From Sepiola atlantica (lineage: Eukaryota; Mollusca; Cephalopoda; Sepiida; Sepiolidae), in assembly GCA_963556195.1 (NCBI GenBank), contig OY744519.1:36412801-36476800 (forward strand): a stretch of 64,000 nt of DNA, written 5' to 3'. This document shows positions 35,890-48,989 of the stretch, piece by piece. The notes under the pieces were generated by a model. It saw nothing but the letters and a program-made list of their open reading frames with translations, ran no database searches and was not told the DNA's origin. Made by a program: the position numbers and the translations under genes. Each line of letters begins with the position of its first letter. The first letter of the stretch is position 1.

Positions 35890-35894
<5 letters not shown>
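35743..35894. repeat. Near-perfect palindrome, 72-bp arms
   Basis: Arms 35743-35814 and 35823-35894 are reverse complements with very few differences (GATCCCTTCCATTTTCC against GGAAAATGGAAGGGATC) around an 8-bp loop. The right arm runs into (TA)n. Confidence 0.95.

Positions 35895-35933
<39 letters not shown>
35895..35933. repeat. (TA)n microsatellite
   Basis: TA tract following the palindrome. Confidence 0.95.
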
Positions 35934-35937
<4 letters not shown>

Positions 35938-36817
35938 TTCCAAGGTATGTTTAAAATAAATCATTAAAGGGAAATATAGTAAGATTGTCGAGAGCTAATA
36001 TACACATTAATTATTTAAACACTAGACATTACAGTTTCTGTGGATGAACCGGGGTTTCATTAATACGGAAAGGATCATTACTGTATATAAATGCCCTTCA
36101 AATCTATTCAGTAGCATACAATTTAGCGAGTAATTAACTGCTGACTTTATACATTTGAAGTTTTGAAGGGAATTGAGAAAGCAAATAGCCAGCCAGAGAA
36201 CACCCGCTTTCAATTCTTTCTATGATGATTCATTTTCTTTTTTTATTGTTTTTGATTTCTATTCCACTATAGCCATTTTTCTTCTTGTCTACTTTCCAGT
36301 TTGTAACGTTTTCTGTCTTTTTTCTTATTACTTTTCTTTCGCTTCACCGTTGCAGATGCTATTTTACGTGAGTATTAGTTCAAATACCGAGAAAGCGAAA
36401 TGTATTCTTGATTTTTAAAGGGGGGTGCAATTGTGGCGCTAATATTAACCTCTGTTAACCAATTAGCTACGACAGAGATGTGTGGGAAAAGGGCGTCACT
36501 CTTCTGTATCCATATAGTTGCCCCTAACATTCTCGCACGATGCAATTCATGGGACTCGTATAAATGCTATTGAAAAACAATGTTTCAAGTTTAAAGTGTA
36601 AATAAACCTCAGTAGATATAAATTGTGTCTAATGATCTATTTAACTTTTTAAAATCTTTAAAACATGTAAATTTATCTTTATCTTTGAAAGTTAATGACA
36701 CACTTCATAAATTATTCCATAAAGTGTACAATGTGGAAATAACCTTAATTATTGGGATTAACAGAAAATAAGAATTACAAAATAAAAAATAAAAATTATT
36801 GATTTTAGTGATGTTTG

Positions 36818-36819
<2 letters not shown>
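35934..36819. other. No gene recognised
   Basis: AT-rich, only short T-rich open frames. Confidence 0.4.

Positions 36820-36859
<40 letters not shown>
36820..36859. repeat. (TA)n microsatellite
   Basis: Uninterrupted TA tract. Confidence 0.95.
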
Positions 36860-36861
<2 letters not shown>

Positions 36862-37370
36862 ATACCGTAAGTAGTAATCTTTAAATCAAATACAACGTAA
36901 CACTTTACGTCAATTTAGTATACACAACACTGAAACACTAAAGTAACAGTATTATGAGATAGGAGAGAAAGTTATGGAGAAGAAAAGTATATTCACTTTG
37001 ATCTTTTCTCAGTGATTTCTACTTTATAATTGGGCAATGTTGTTATAATACGCTTCTGCGGACGAGCAAAACACCCTACACAATTCAAGCATTACTGTTT
37101 TATGGCGTTCATTAGCCGTATTATTAGTAGACATTCACGACTGATGAACTTTGATAGGATTGCAATCCGTTTATTAAACGACACACTTACTGAATAAGCG
37201 ACTCGTCGACTGGAAAATGCCAGGAAAGGTAGAGAATTACGTATTTGTACATAATGAAAAGCAATGGGTAGATACGTTAAGTCCATGGTAGAATTATATA
37301 TGTCGAGGTGTAATAATACGCATCTCCCTACCTATGTATCTAACTGTCGGCCTCACTCTCTATTTATGTT
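36860..37370. other. No gene recognised
   Basis: No supported feature. Confidence 0.4.
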
Positions 37371-37521
37371 TCTGTCTGTCTGTCTGCACGTCTGTCTGTT
37401 TAGCTCTATCTCTCTCTTTCTATCTTTCTATCTCTCTCTCTATATATTATATGCCTATATATATATATATATATATATACATATATGTATATCTATATAT
37501 ATATGCATATATATATACACA

Positions 37522-37571
<50 letters not shown>

Positions 37572-37730
37572 TGTGTGTTTTGTTTGTTGGGCTTACAACA
37601 ACAAGTCCAGGTGTCGGTATGTATGACCTCCTCAGAGTCACCATTCTATTCAACTCGCTATTACACATAGTATCGAACATTTTGGCAATGGATATATACC
37701 TATTTATTACACTGTAATAAGAGTAAATAA

Positions 37731-37791
<61 letters not shown>

Positions 37792-37796
37792 TATAT

Positions 37797-37854
<58 letters not shown>
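37371..37854. repeat. Compound microsatellites: TCTG, CT and TA
   Basis: (TCTG)n at 37371-37400, CTAT/CT-rich 37405-37443, TA tracts 37457-37568 with ATAC/GTAT interruptions, and TA tracts 37732-37788 and 37799-37854. The ~160 bp between (37570-37730) has no recognised feature. Confidence 0.95.
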
Positions 37855-37862
<8 letters not shown>

Positions 37863-38385
37863 ATTAGTTTAGGTTAGTGTGTTTGTATATGTGTATGTAA
37901 AATATTAACTCCTACACTATTTACCTAATAATTATCAATTTTAGAACGATGCTGTTTGAACTTAACGTGAACTATATAAAGTTTAATTAAGTTTTATGCA
38001 AATAGGATTGAAATTTAGATGAACTAACACAGTCTACTCACATGGAAATCGGTGCAAAAATTCGATGAGCGTAAATATGAGCGTAAATATCTACAAGAGC
38101 TGGATGAAATATCTAAGAAAGTATACCTTGAAGTAAAGTACACACATAATCACTAGATTAACGAAAATATGCAATCGAGAAATAGACCCACGTTGGCAAG
38201 TTCTTTTATATTTTGGTGGTTTCATTGTAGGTATTAAATAACAGAAATACAACATGTAATTAAATTGTGTGCCCATTGCTTTTGAGGAAAGCACTTGCCA
38301 TTAAATCAAGACCCCGTTACTGTAGAGATTCTTTATAGCACATACACTCATTGAGAACGCAATTTAAATTTCTTCACTATAAATA

Positions 38386-38388
<3 letters not shown>
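37855..38388. other. No gene recognised
   Basis: No supported feature. Confidence 0.4.
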
Positions 38389-38442
<54 letters not shown>

Positions 38443-38489
38443 TATATTACACACACATATATATGTATATATACATATATATGTGTGTG

Positions 38490-38533
<44 letters not shown>
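38389..38533. repeat. (TA)n tracts around a TGTG/CACA palindrome
   Basis: Two TA tracts flank 38446-38493, which reads TATTACACACACATATATAT and back as its reverse complement. The whole 145 bp is self-complementary. Confidence 0.95.
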
Positions 38534-38538
<5 letters not shown>

Positions 38539-39081
38539 TGTTACTTTAGTCGAAGTTTTCATAAATTAAAAGGCCGCGTCCTGGGGTTAACACTTGCTCT
38601 CTATATGAGATGCATATACATTCGAATATTTTATAAAAGTTCTCTTTATCTGTCAAACGTTGATTTAGTAAAGAAGTTAAACATATTAATGTTCCTCTCC
38701 TGAATTGAACTGTTCACTGTGTTATAGTATATATTTCTTGTGATATGTTGCATTTACCAGATTCCAGGACAAGGATTCATCAACTCTGGTAAAGTATACA
38801 CCTAAGTGCTATTACTCGGGATAACATTGTTTCAGGAAGGCGCAACATTCTATGTATAAATCAGTTCCTAGCCGTGTCGAATGGATCTTATTTTGGCTTC
38901 GAATACTATGTAATTCTGAATATTTGGTCATGGTTTACTTATAGGTTGAGGTATCCTCATGGTATGTTGTCCTAACACACTTATGCACTGAGAGACCGAA
39001 TATATTCGAGGATAGTTTTTAGTAATTCTAACTGTCACGTATGCAATTAAAACTGTCCAGTAGGTAATTGAAACCCTCAGA

Positions 39082-39083
<2 letters not shown>
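38534..39083. other. No gene recognised
   Basis: No supported feature. Confidence 0.4.
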
Positions 39084-39175
<92 letters not shown>

Positions 39176-39192
39176 TATATGTGTGTGTGTGT
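39084..39192. repeat. (TA)n(TG)n microsatellite
   Basis: TA with GTATATGTA interruption, ending in TGTGTGTGTG. Confidence 0.95.
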
Positions 39193-39490
39193 GATAAGAG
39201 TATGGAAAAAGTGAATCATCAAAAACTATTTAGGATTAATAATGTATATCAAATATAGGTTTCTACTTTTAAAGAACACCTAAAAAATTACAGAAGAATA
39301 TTTTTAAATTATCTGAGGGCTTAAAAGAATATCACCAATTTGAATGACAATTATTTAATACACGCTATCATTCTAAGACCGAAGTTTAATTCGTTCCGCA
39401 TTCGTTCCTGCTGCTGTTCTTTAAATGTTGCTTCTAAGTTAATAATAAAATGTTTATAAAACAGTAAAACCGTTGCAATAAGATCTACAG
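39193..39490. other. No gene recognised
   Basis: No supported feature. Confidence 0.4.
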
Positions 39491-39491
39491 A

Positions 39492-39575
<84 letters not shown>
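39491..39575. repeat. (CA)n(TA)n microsatellite
   Basis: CA repeats 39491-39516, then a TA tract to 39575. Confidence 0.95.
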
Positions 39576-39579
<4 letters not shown>

Positions 39580-39775
39580 AACACATTTGTGAAATCGAGG
39601 AAGGAGAAAACCTACGGCATTATAATGGCCCATGAAATGAATTAATTTAGTCGGGTCGTGAACTCAGTGTCAAACACTCGCCATATCTAGGCAATGATAA
39701 ATTGAAGTAATTCGTTGAATCAGCTGTCTGTCGATTCACAGCCACACACACAGCCACACACACATATATATATAT

Positions 39776-40001
39776 GATCTGAGGTTAAGATCTAATTCTA
39801 ACTCTGCCTGATGAGATCTCAGTTTATAATAATTGTTGATCGATAACATCGTCATGCCAGTGTCGCAGATTTTGTACATCTCTGTGTAAATAAAAATAAT
39901 CATATATAAAGCTCTATTTGATATTGAGCACTTTTTATAAACCCGGTTTAAATACTTTGGATTACTACCGTGTGGGTGTTTTTACCTGGATTATTATCAT
40001 C
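39776..40001 (+). repeat. Repeat family U, copy 3
   Basis: Contiguous copy in plus orientation: GATCTGAGGTTAAGATC, CCTGATGAGATCTCAG, GATCGATAACATCGTCATGCC, GTAAATAAAAATAATCATAT, TTTATAAACCCGGTTT, and ACCTGGATTATT just before (TA)n at 40002. It is the reference order for this family. Confidence 0.8.

Positions 40002-40050
<49 letters not shown>
40002..40050. repeat. (TA)n microsatellite
   Basis: TA tract at the 3' end of family U copy 3. Confidence 0.95.
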
Positions 40051-40055
<5 letters not shown>

Positions 40056-40650
40056 CAAAATCCACAGATCAAATACTTGCTACAAAACATACATTTTATC
40101 TCGCGTACATTTTAATGTATTTTCCAGTATTGAAACATTAACGCAGACTCCTTTACGCAAATTAATTTTGCGCACACTATTATATTAGTTCCGTGGTCTT
40201 TATGAACGCTATCTCGTCAACATATTTACAGAATATCACACTGGGCAGTCGTCAGCGTAACATTAACACTGGCTACTACTTTACTATTAACGAATATCGT
40301 AATATGGGAGTTATGGGCGGGAGCGAATGTTTCTTCGGTCCTTCAAATTTTCCGGGGAACACTGGGACACGTATCCCACTAGTTTATAATAAGTGTGTAT
40401 CAAATGCCGCATCTCTTTAACGTTGGACCAGACAGTAGATGCTTCACATCAGATAACACTACATGAAACAGTGTAAATTGATACTACATTGCGACGGAAT
40501 AAAAAGTGTAATCTATATGTCGCAAGGGGTTTCAGACTTCGTTTAAAATTTAACGAATTTTTCTCTCACCTGTGATCTTTTGATGTATGCTATCAAATAT
40601 TAATGTATGTTTCATATAAAATTTAAAATATCTTCTGCTAATCTTTTAAC
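40051..40650. other. No gene recognised
   Basis: Open frame 40193-40420 (75 codons) shows no recognised motif. Confidence 0.4.
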
Positions 40651-40746
40651 TTTGTCTGAAAAACATTTGACATACTGCGCGCCGAATCACTTGATCTCAA
40701 CTTCTCTCTTTATCTCTGGGTATCTCATTCGAATTGTTTCAGTATG
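40651..40746. repeat. Diverged ~95-bp direct repeat, copy 1
   Basis: TTTGTCT..AA.ATTTGACATA.T..GCGCC..A.CACTTGATCT and ATTCGA.TTGTTT in the same order as 42603-42699. Confidence 0.6.
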
Positions 40747-42602
40747 TCTATTCCTGTTCCAATGTAAATAGTAACTAATGTGTTCTAATTCGGGGCGCAT
40801 TATTTATCTCAAATACGTGTATAATCTCTCTATAGGAAAGTTAATATTTGTATGTTATATATATAAATCAATAGAATATTTAATAAGTTTAAATACATGT
40901 TAACGTTTTAAAGAAATCTAAAGAAAGCATCATATTTATCCTTTGATTACATCTGGGGTCACGCGGCGAAAATATACACGAGGTCTATTAAACAGCTAAA
41001 ATGTATCAGAAAGTAAAACGAAATTAATTTTTAATAGATTTTGTTTAGTTCGAAGCAAAAATAAACTTAAATTAAGAACATCTCAATGAAGAATCACTTA
41101 ATAAAAGTTTGAACATTGATATACTATTTGTAAGATTTTAGACAATTCAATAATGCAATTTTCTAATATTCGGTAACGTTGTTTGTCTTTTTACAGCTGC
41201 ATGATTTATTTGTAGATAACTATTTCAGACGCGCTCATTTTGTGAAGTAAAACTTAACACGCGCACGTATTTCTTGTTTAAAATAGGATTTCTAACACGT
41301 TCATTTGTTGTTTAAACTCGTTCTACTGACAATAATAACAAGACTGTTACATTTGAAATTAAATTATATCCAGCAGGATGCATTCTAGATTTTTCCATGC
41401 GTTCATATGTGTTTGTTTAAGTAACTCGCGATTGTGACAGAAAAAATGTTGACTCTTTTTCAGTTAAACTAAACGCACAATGTTGCGAGTAAGAATCCAC
41501 TGTTACCGTAGTCGTGCTGAAAACATTATTTTCTATCTCACCCACCATTCAATGTATGGCGCCGTACTTTTAAGCTATACAACTGATACATGCATATGTC
41601 TGTTATTTTTTCCTCATAATCAATGTCAAGTTATATGCATTGTTCGTGAACCAATAGTGTTATAAGCAACATTCGTTTTCTTATCGTGCCAGTACAAATC
41701 CCTGTTTACAACAGTGGCGACAAGCGTTTTTCAGCAACTTATAAGGAACACAATACAAGGCAACTGCTTTCCAGCTGCCTGCAACATGGTTGTGTTAAAG
41801 TCAAATATCAACAAATACATGCCGTCCTCTGAAGTAATCAAAGTCTGTCCATGTCACTCAGCCTTCCTAATATTCTCATATTATTTTTAATTTAAACCGA
41901 CACTAATTAACCCTTATTCGCAAGTGCCAAATGGCCTAGTTAAGTTATGTTTCATCAGTGTACACAAACATTAAACCGTAGTAGAGCAATGTAAACCACT
42001 AGTCTGTTGTAAACCTAACTGTATAGATTACGATATTATTTACGCTTTTTTCTTTTGTCGAATTACATGAATAAATTTGCGTATACTCTAGAGAGCAGCC
42101 ATTATCTGAAACAGTGGACACATATTTAAACAAATACTTGTAGAATCATTAAAAAAAATAAAGTAACCATTACTATTGTAGCATTATCGTACGCCTGGCT
42201 GCATTTTTGTCACGTAAATGTATAATGACAGCTGCTTTAACGTCTGTGTTTCATTGATGTGATAGCGTGTGTTGAATGCAGTCGTTGCGAGTGTTGAGTT
42301 GTCCGTCTCCCTCTTTTTTCGTTGCAGCCGTAGAAGTAGACGTAGTAGTGACTTTGTAGTTTAAAATGAATCCGTCTGAAATTGATCAGATTAAACATAT
42401 CTTTCACAGGCCAGAGAGTAGGAGTTTTACGCAAGTTTAACATGTCAGAAAACGATGCGAATAAAAAGGGAAATCAACACGTCTCAATGCGGTTAATACA
42501 TCCCTTTTAATTTAAAGTCTTATTCTATCATATTTGATGAATCCTATACAGTATTAACATATCTTTCAGATAAAACCTTAAATAATCCTGTTTTCATTTT
42601 AT
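40747..42602. other. No gene recognised
   Basis: AT-rich sequence with short frames only. Confidence 0.4.
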
Positions 42603-42699
42603 ATTTGTCTCAAAGATATTTGACATATTTTGCGCCATAACACTTGATCTGCACCCTTTTTATCAATCCCTGTGTAATCCATTCGACTTGTTTAACTAT
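42603..42699. repeat. Diverged ~95-bp direct repeat, copy 2
   Basis: Partner of 40651-40746, about 1.95 kb downstream, same orientation, roughly 70 percent alike. Confidence 0.6.
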
Positions 42700-45564
42700 G
42701 AATATTATTATATTGGATTTGGCGATGATGTATTCATTTCAGCCTTGAAAATACTTGCGTATCCTTATGTTTACTAAAACATATAAAACACATTAATCGC
42801 CCTGAGCTTCGAAAACCGTATTTTTAGTTTTATTATAGAGTATTCGTTGTACAGTATACAATGCTAGCATATTCCTCTGACCCATCTCCTGAACGATGTC
42901 TGCTCATTACCACAGCAATACCCACGAGGGGACCTATAGTTTTCTATATGCCACGTATGACTGTCTCTCAACTTCATGTTTTCCTACGCCACTTCCTTCA
43001 CTCGTTCGCTTAATAATCTTCCTCCTATCCACTTTCGTTAGCATGTCAACGTTCATCATCATTATAATCTACATTACAAGTCCTGTTAGTATTTTTGTTT
43101 TTGCTAACTATACCATCACAGTACATCACAATGAAGATCTGGAATAACACGTGACATACAGAAATCATATCTTATCAACATATAGGAGTTCATTGGAAAG
43201 GCAACATACATTGTCCCAGACCGAAATTACACACGTATTATACACTTTAATCGTATTTAATAAAAGATTGGTTCGTTGAAATAACCACACACCTTGATAT
43301 TGCCTTTAGTTTATTATGCAGAACTTACTAAATTCTCACGCCAGCATTATCACTAATTCTGTCATAAAGGCGTTTCAACAAATCTATACGGACGTAACCC
43401 GGCAGAGTTCTTGAACTCAATCCAAGATAAATAAAAACTATTTTGCAAAGAAGAGGCGTCATCTCTTAGAATGTAAAAGTGGTGTACGTTTTACTTATAT
43501 GTACTTTTAATATGAACATTTAAAATTCGAATCTATTGGCAGGCACGTGTCGGTAATGACTCCGATTTACAACAATTACTTTATTTACCACTGGATCTGC
43601 TTAGACTTTCGAATCTATTGATTTACACCCCCATTATTTATTAACAAGTGCGGGAATACCAACAAAGAAGATGCAAGTCGATCTATTTTATTCTATATAC
43701 AAGCGCCAGCAAAACAAAAAATATGAATTTTCAATTTTCTTCATTTATCTGTATTATCAACTAGTTGCCCCTTGTTTCATTTACTATTAAAGCTTTCAAA
43801 CCACAATCACCATATGCAAATCCCATTGCCGAGCTAATTAGGCTAATTACTGATGCGTGTTTCCAGAAAAATTTGTATTTGTACTGTACTCTTCTAAAAT
43901 GTCTTACATTTTCCCGGGTAAGCTGTTTCTTTTAACACAGTCATATATACAAGAAGTAGCAGACATTTTTATCCTTACGCTAACATCTACTAGTATCCTT
44001 CCCAGTGTAAGCGGGAAACTGTTCATAATAAGGTGACTTTTTTTGGAAAATTATTTTTGTCTTATTATTAAATTTGTAATCTAAATCAAGATTGTCTCCT
44101 CCACGTAATTTTCCAGATTTCTTTTTCAATATGTGTGAATACAGGTTTAGGGGTGTACGATTAAAAAAACATAAATACTTATTGAATTTTATCATATTCT
44201 TGACTTGATATACATGATATCACAACAAGCATTAAATTCCTGCGCCAGATTACATATGTTTAAACATTTCTTAAAAGTATGTTACTCTCAATGTTTACAT
44301 ATTTATGGACATCAACGAATAAAGGATAATCGGAAGATGATGTGCGAATATACAACAAATTAAAAGACATCTATGCAACATGGCCTGTCATTTTATTTTT
44401 ATTTGGTTTCTAATTTCTACTTTACGGTATTTCTATTTTTTCTATAACAACCTTCTTTATAAATGTTGTTCGAAGATTATTTTCACTAACAAAACAATAA
44501 AAACGGGCCCACTTATCATTTTGCTAGACTGTTTACAAATCGTTGTGTATCATTCATGCACACACTTGTGGATTTTCCTCTTTTCGTCTTTTATTCGTAT
44601 TATTTACGTTTATCTTGTTTAGTTTTATCATATTTGCTTTATTTAGACATGCTCTTTAGTTTTTCTTTTTTCTCCTTTTTTTACTCTTAGACACACGGCC
44701 TTCTAAAAACCATACTTTCATTTTAAAGAAAAGAACACGAGTTACAATTTAAAATTACAGAACAAAACCGGTTTCCCCCACTCCCCAAAAACGGTTTTCA
44801 TTTACATCTTAGGTTTGCCTTCGCACCAGACAACGCCGAAAAATAAAAAAGAAAGAAATTAATTTGCGTATCAATTTATTTTTTTAGTTTTCTTATAGCT
44901 TGGTGACATTGACTTTTAACAGTCCCACACATTTTTAAACAAAATAAATCCTCTTCGTAAAGCTTAACACTGATCTTAAATTCGATTTAGCAATCAAACT
45001 GCCTCTATTAGTCTGTGTGGCAAGCTCCCTTCCCTCTTCCAAAAAATGTTTTCATTAAATTCGGTTAATCTGTGTTCGTGTTGTACACCCATAAGTAGAA
45101 AATAATTGAATAGTTTAACGTTTGGGCTGGGAATTTGTCGAGTTAATGTACTTCCTCGGACAACAGCAGAAGATGGGCCAATTTTTTATATATGTGAAGA
45201 GTAATAAATTTGTGATAATTCTGTTTTTGATGCGTATCGAGTGTCCTTTTATCTTTTATAGTAGGCTCATAGAAATGATTACATGATTTAACATAATTAT
45301 TGAGATAATTCCTTTGTGTAAGCGTCGACTGTAGGCTCATCGTGACGCGTCTATTTGCCGACGGCGCTGTTAAGTAGCGAGCACTAGTCCATACATATAA
45401 AGTATTACACAATATCCGCCTCCTCGTTTTACAATAGTTGTCTGGTATATATACTTGATTTCCATGAATGACTATAGATTTATGCCTAACAATTTAGAAA
45501 ACTGCGTACACTTAAATAACTGAATTCTGATATTAGGTGGCTATCAATAATTAAACGAAAACAG

Positions 45565-45569
<5 letters not shown>
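42700..45569. other. No gene recognised
   Basis: Nearly 2.9 kb without a supported feature. Frames such as 43980-44195 and 45143-45412 (minus) show no domain signal. Confidence 0.4.

Positions 45570-45631
<62 letters not shown>
45570..45631. repeat. (TA)n microsatellite
   Basis: Uninterrupted TA tract. Confidence 0.95.
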
Positions 45632-45635
<4 letters not shown>

Positions 45636-46487
45636 CTGGTAAATGATGGACAGTTATTTTCCAAGCAGATAGGATTGCTTACAGGAAATGTGATATAACG
45701 GGTCATTTATGAGAATTCAGCAGTTGACACCACGTATAATTGTTGTCATGTATTACGTTCTTACTCGTGTCCGCCTAAAGGAAGAAATTGTCATTCAATA
45801 TTCTATACATGTATGATGGAACCACTCAGTTAGTTATTGTTGTGGAATTCGATACGTATTTCTAATATTCTTCTTGTCAACTGTCATCAAGTAATCTAAA
45901 TAGAGATGCAACCTCTATATAAGATGATAATAATGTGATAGTCAACGATGCAGCCAATACATTTTAGACCAGATAAACACAAAGAAAAGAATAAACAACA
46001 TAAAATTCGAAATTTAAAGGCGGTCACTTGAACTACCGGAAATATTTCTAAGGTCATTGTCTTTTTTGTGCAGATTAATGATTCTTATGTTAATTAACCA
46101 GTGTTTAAAATTTATATTGCCATCGATTTAGCTGCTATAAATATTTGCAATAATTTATTGATGTATGTGATGCATTCATTTGTTTATTTTTACTTGGTTG
46201 ACAATGTTCTGAACTTGTTCTGGGTGTTCTGACTATTTTATTTAATTGTATTGGATTCGATTGTGTGTATTTATATCAGCTTCGTAAAACAACACTATAC
46301 TAGATTGTCAAGATTTGGTAGAGCTAATTTTCTTTAACCGCTTCGTTGGATCGAACACTGTTAATTATTACGGCCATTAAACACCTCAATCTTAACATAG
46401 GATAGTACTATGGTGGCAAAAAAGGTGATAGTGTTAAAAACACATGGGGAAACAGCAGTCGGTTTTTTTAAAATAACAGAAATGATA
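45632..46487. other. No gene recognised
   Basis: No supported feature. Confidence 0.4.
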
Positions 46488-46490
46488 ATG

Positions 46491-46545
<55 letters not shown>
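46488..46545. repeat. (TA)n microsatellite
   Basis: TA tract with one TGTATA interruption at the left. Confidence 0.95.
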
Positions 46546-46547
<2 letters not shown>

Positions 46548-46944
46548 CTGAGTTGCTGCGTCGTAGTGTTCCTTCATACTGCAGATTGATTTGAGGAAAT
46601 GAAATTTCTGTTTATTTTGGATAAAGCACCAACGCGATGTTTTATTACTAAATGAAGAAGATATTATATTAATATTATTACCCTTTGCAAGCACTCACTG
46701 TGAATTTCGATTTTCGGAATTAATTAAAGTAAAGACGAATGCCAGAAATAATGTTCAACAATGCAAATGGTATCTGTGCAGACTTGTCTTTTTGTGTGTT
46801 TAAACTGTAATCATCCGTGTGATAATAAAGAAGCATACCCATCTCATTAAATGAGATTCTGTATAATACTTTTACTTTATTTGGTATTGGTATTATTGAT
46901 TTCTTGAGGTAATATATTAATACGCATAAATTTATACAATAACA
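46546..46944. other. No gene recognised
   Basis: No supported feature. Confidence 0.4.
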
Positions 46945-47213
46945 AATATCACCATCACCATCAGGATTTCTGATAACTTCCTGGGAAGAAAACCCTCCCT
47001 AGTTTTTGTCCACCTTCTTGGTGACTGTCATTCATGTTCTGGTTATAATATCTACGCTAGACACCGAAGGTTGGCGACGCTATTTGCCCATAGCAAGGTG
47101 TTTACATACAGCGCCTGGTATTCCCAAATGATTACCCATCCATTACTGACCAAGCTCAACGTCGCTTAACTTCGGTGATCTAATGGGAACCGGTGTGTAA
47201 ACGTGATTATTCT
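46945..47213 (-). repeat. 5S rRNA-derived SINE
   Basis: On the minus strand, 47213-47101 aligns to most of a 5S rRNA gene. GATCACCGAAGTTAAGC (47180-47164) is unchanged from animal 5S rRNA, and GGGAATACC and GCTGTA near the 3' end are also kept. A ~150-bp non-5S body follows (ACCTTGCTATGGGCAAATAG..), then a GATGGTGATGGTGAT tail at about 46960. Internal promoter elements are partly mutated. A full 5S head, foreign body and simple-repeat tail is the plan of 5S-headed SINEs. A plain 5S pseudogene is less likely because of the long tail. No target duplication was found. Confidence 0.75.
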
Positions 47214-48326
47214 GTATATAAAAATATGTGTATAATAAAACTATAACACAGGTGAATTGTCTATAAATGAAAATAGGTGTACTGTTTGTCACTGATTTAG
47301 TACGCGGTGAGAAAAAGGGTTGCAAAGCAAATCCTGGATATCACTGTTAGTATCAGTAGAAAAAGAAGTTGGGAAATGCGGTTCTAAACTGCAGTATTAA
47401 TACACCTCCTGGGTATGTAATAATATCTATGTTTTTTCTAATGGCATTCATGAAAATATCTGACCCAAAGTAATTTCAGAATTGTTAAGTTTATCTCACA
47501 CCTTTTCTTAAAATATAAAATATATATGTTTAAATATAGAGATAAACTAATATTAATGCAATATACACTATTTATAGAAATCAGAAATCTACTCATGTAG
47601 GATGTATTCTGTCTAACGTAGAATATATACTCTAGCATATATGTCCTTTAGCCAGCACTCTTTTTGTAGGGAATTCCATCAGACTCGTCATAGGCGAAAT
47701 ACTTCCGGTGCCTGTCCCCGATCAATTTAACTGCCTTCTCCAACCCTCATCGTGCAGTCTTCTATCTCTTTAAATATGGTGAAGTTTTGAATATGTTTTA
47801 CGGTGAGCTTTGACATGTCGATCGGCTGACGAGTTGATTATTTGCGCTAACGTAAACTTTAAAAGTATGATTGTTTAGGAAATATAAGCAGGCACTGTTG
47901 ACTTCTCTTGACACTCGACAATATTTAATGAAAGAAGAGTAGATCAGATTCCGCATAAATAGCGCTTCATAAAACTACGGAAAGCCAGACTGCTTGAGCC
48001 AGTATACATATAGAAATTACCTGTTTATCGCAAACACTGATTGGCAAACTATTAATTCCCTTTCTTCTATGCTATACTTTTCTCGGTACTTCTGAACTTT
48101 ACGGACTGTGCTGAAATAATAACGTTATTATGAAAAACCTATTTTAACATAGGGGGCTTTGTTAAGTATAGTGTACCTAAAAATTTAATTAACGAAAGAT
48201 AGTGAAAACATTGAACTTAACCTGAAAATCATGTCTGGAAAAATAGCACGGTCCTGGTCAGTAAACTGCAGAAGTAGCCTCTTATCTCCTAGGTTAGTGA
48301 AGAAGCTATCTTTCTAGACTGTGATA
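47214..48326. other. No gene; two short copies of an inverted-repeat motif
   Basis: At 48097-48135 (TTTACGGACTGTGCTGAAAT..) and 48244-48285 (GCACGGTCC..GTAAACTGCAGAAG) are partial relatives, in opposite orientations, of the 98-bp repeat at 48783-48880. Confidence 0.5.
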
Positions 48327-48485
48327 ATTGTAATTTTGTCCGAATCCAAAGTGTACCCTTTTTAATTGGAGATACATTTTCAATTGTAATTTTTGTCCCA
48401 ATTCGAAGTGCACCCTTTTTGTGGGGATCTGCATTTTCAATTGTAGTTTTGTCCCAATTCGAAGTGCACCCTTTTTTGGGGAGGT
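48327..48485. repeat. ~58-bp tandem repeat, 3 units
   Basis: Units share AATTGTAATTTTGTCC, AATTCGAAGTGCACCCTTTT and CATTTTC; the first unit is most diverged. Confidence 0.9.
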
Positions 48486-48782
48486 GTTTCTCCTCAATAA
48501 ACGTAGGAGAGTAAAGATACCTCCGCTGTTAACGGACTCGGACCATTTCATAATTTTTAGATAAGATTTCCTCGTTAAAACCCATTTTTACGGTATCATG
48601 TGTATTAATATGTACGGTGAAAGTACAGGATAGTTAACATATTTAATTGAGGAACATCTATTTTCTTGTATGAAGTAGATCTTCGGATTGATCCATAAAA
48701 TAAAATTTACGCAGTCTAAATAGATTTCCTCTTACCTTTTCGCGGAGAGAAAATGATACTTTTGCTGTTTACGGACCCTGAT

Positions 48783-48880
48783 CGTGTTTTCCCCGCCCCT
48801 TCTCCATGTTTTAAAAATATATGTAAAGAATAACGGTATTATTTCAGCACGGTTTGTAAACTGCAGATGTGTTGTAATCA
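48783..48880 (+). repeat. 98-bp inverted repeat, left arm
   Basis: Reverse complement of 50385-50484, differing by a 3-bp insertion and very few bases (CGTGTTTTCCCCG..ATAACGGTATTATTTCAGCA..CTGCAGATGTGTTGTAATCA). The arms are 1.5 kb apart. Confidence 0.9.
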
Positions 48881-48989
48881 CTAAAAATCACTAAATGTCA
48901 TCACTAAATATGCTATTCTTGTTATGAAAATAGGTAAACTTGTCCACCCAGATGGCCTAGCACTCACAACAACATTTCTGATAAAGACT

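Noticed and set aside
39776..39905. Family U as a hammerhead family, because of CTGATGAGA
   Set aside because: No GAAA follows a helix II in any of the three copies.
47101..47213. A functional 5S rRNA gene
   Set aside because: Many changes outside one conserved block and a fused non-5S tail point to a retroposon.
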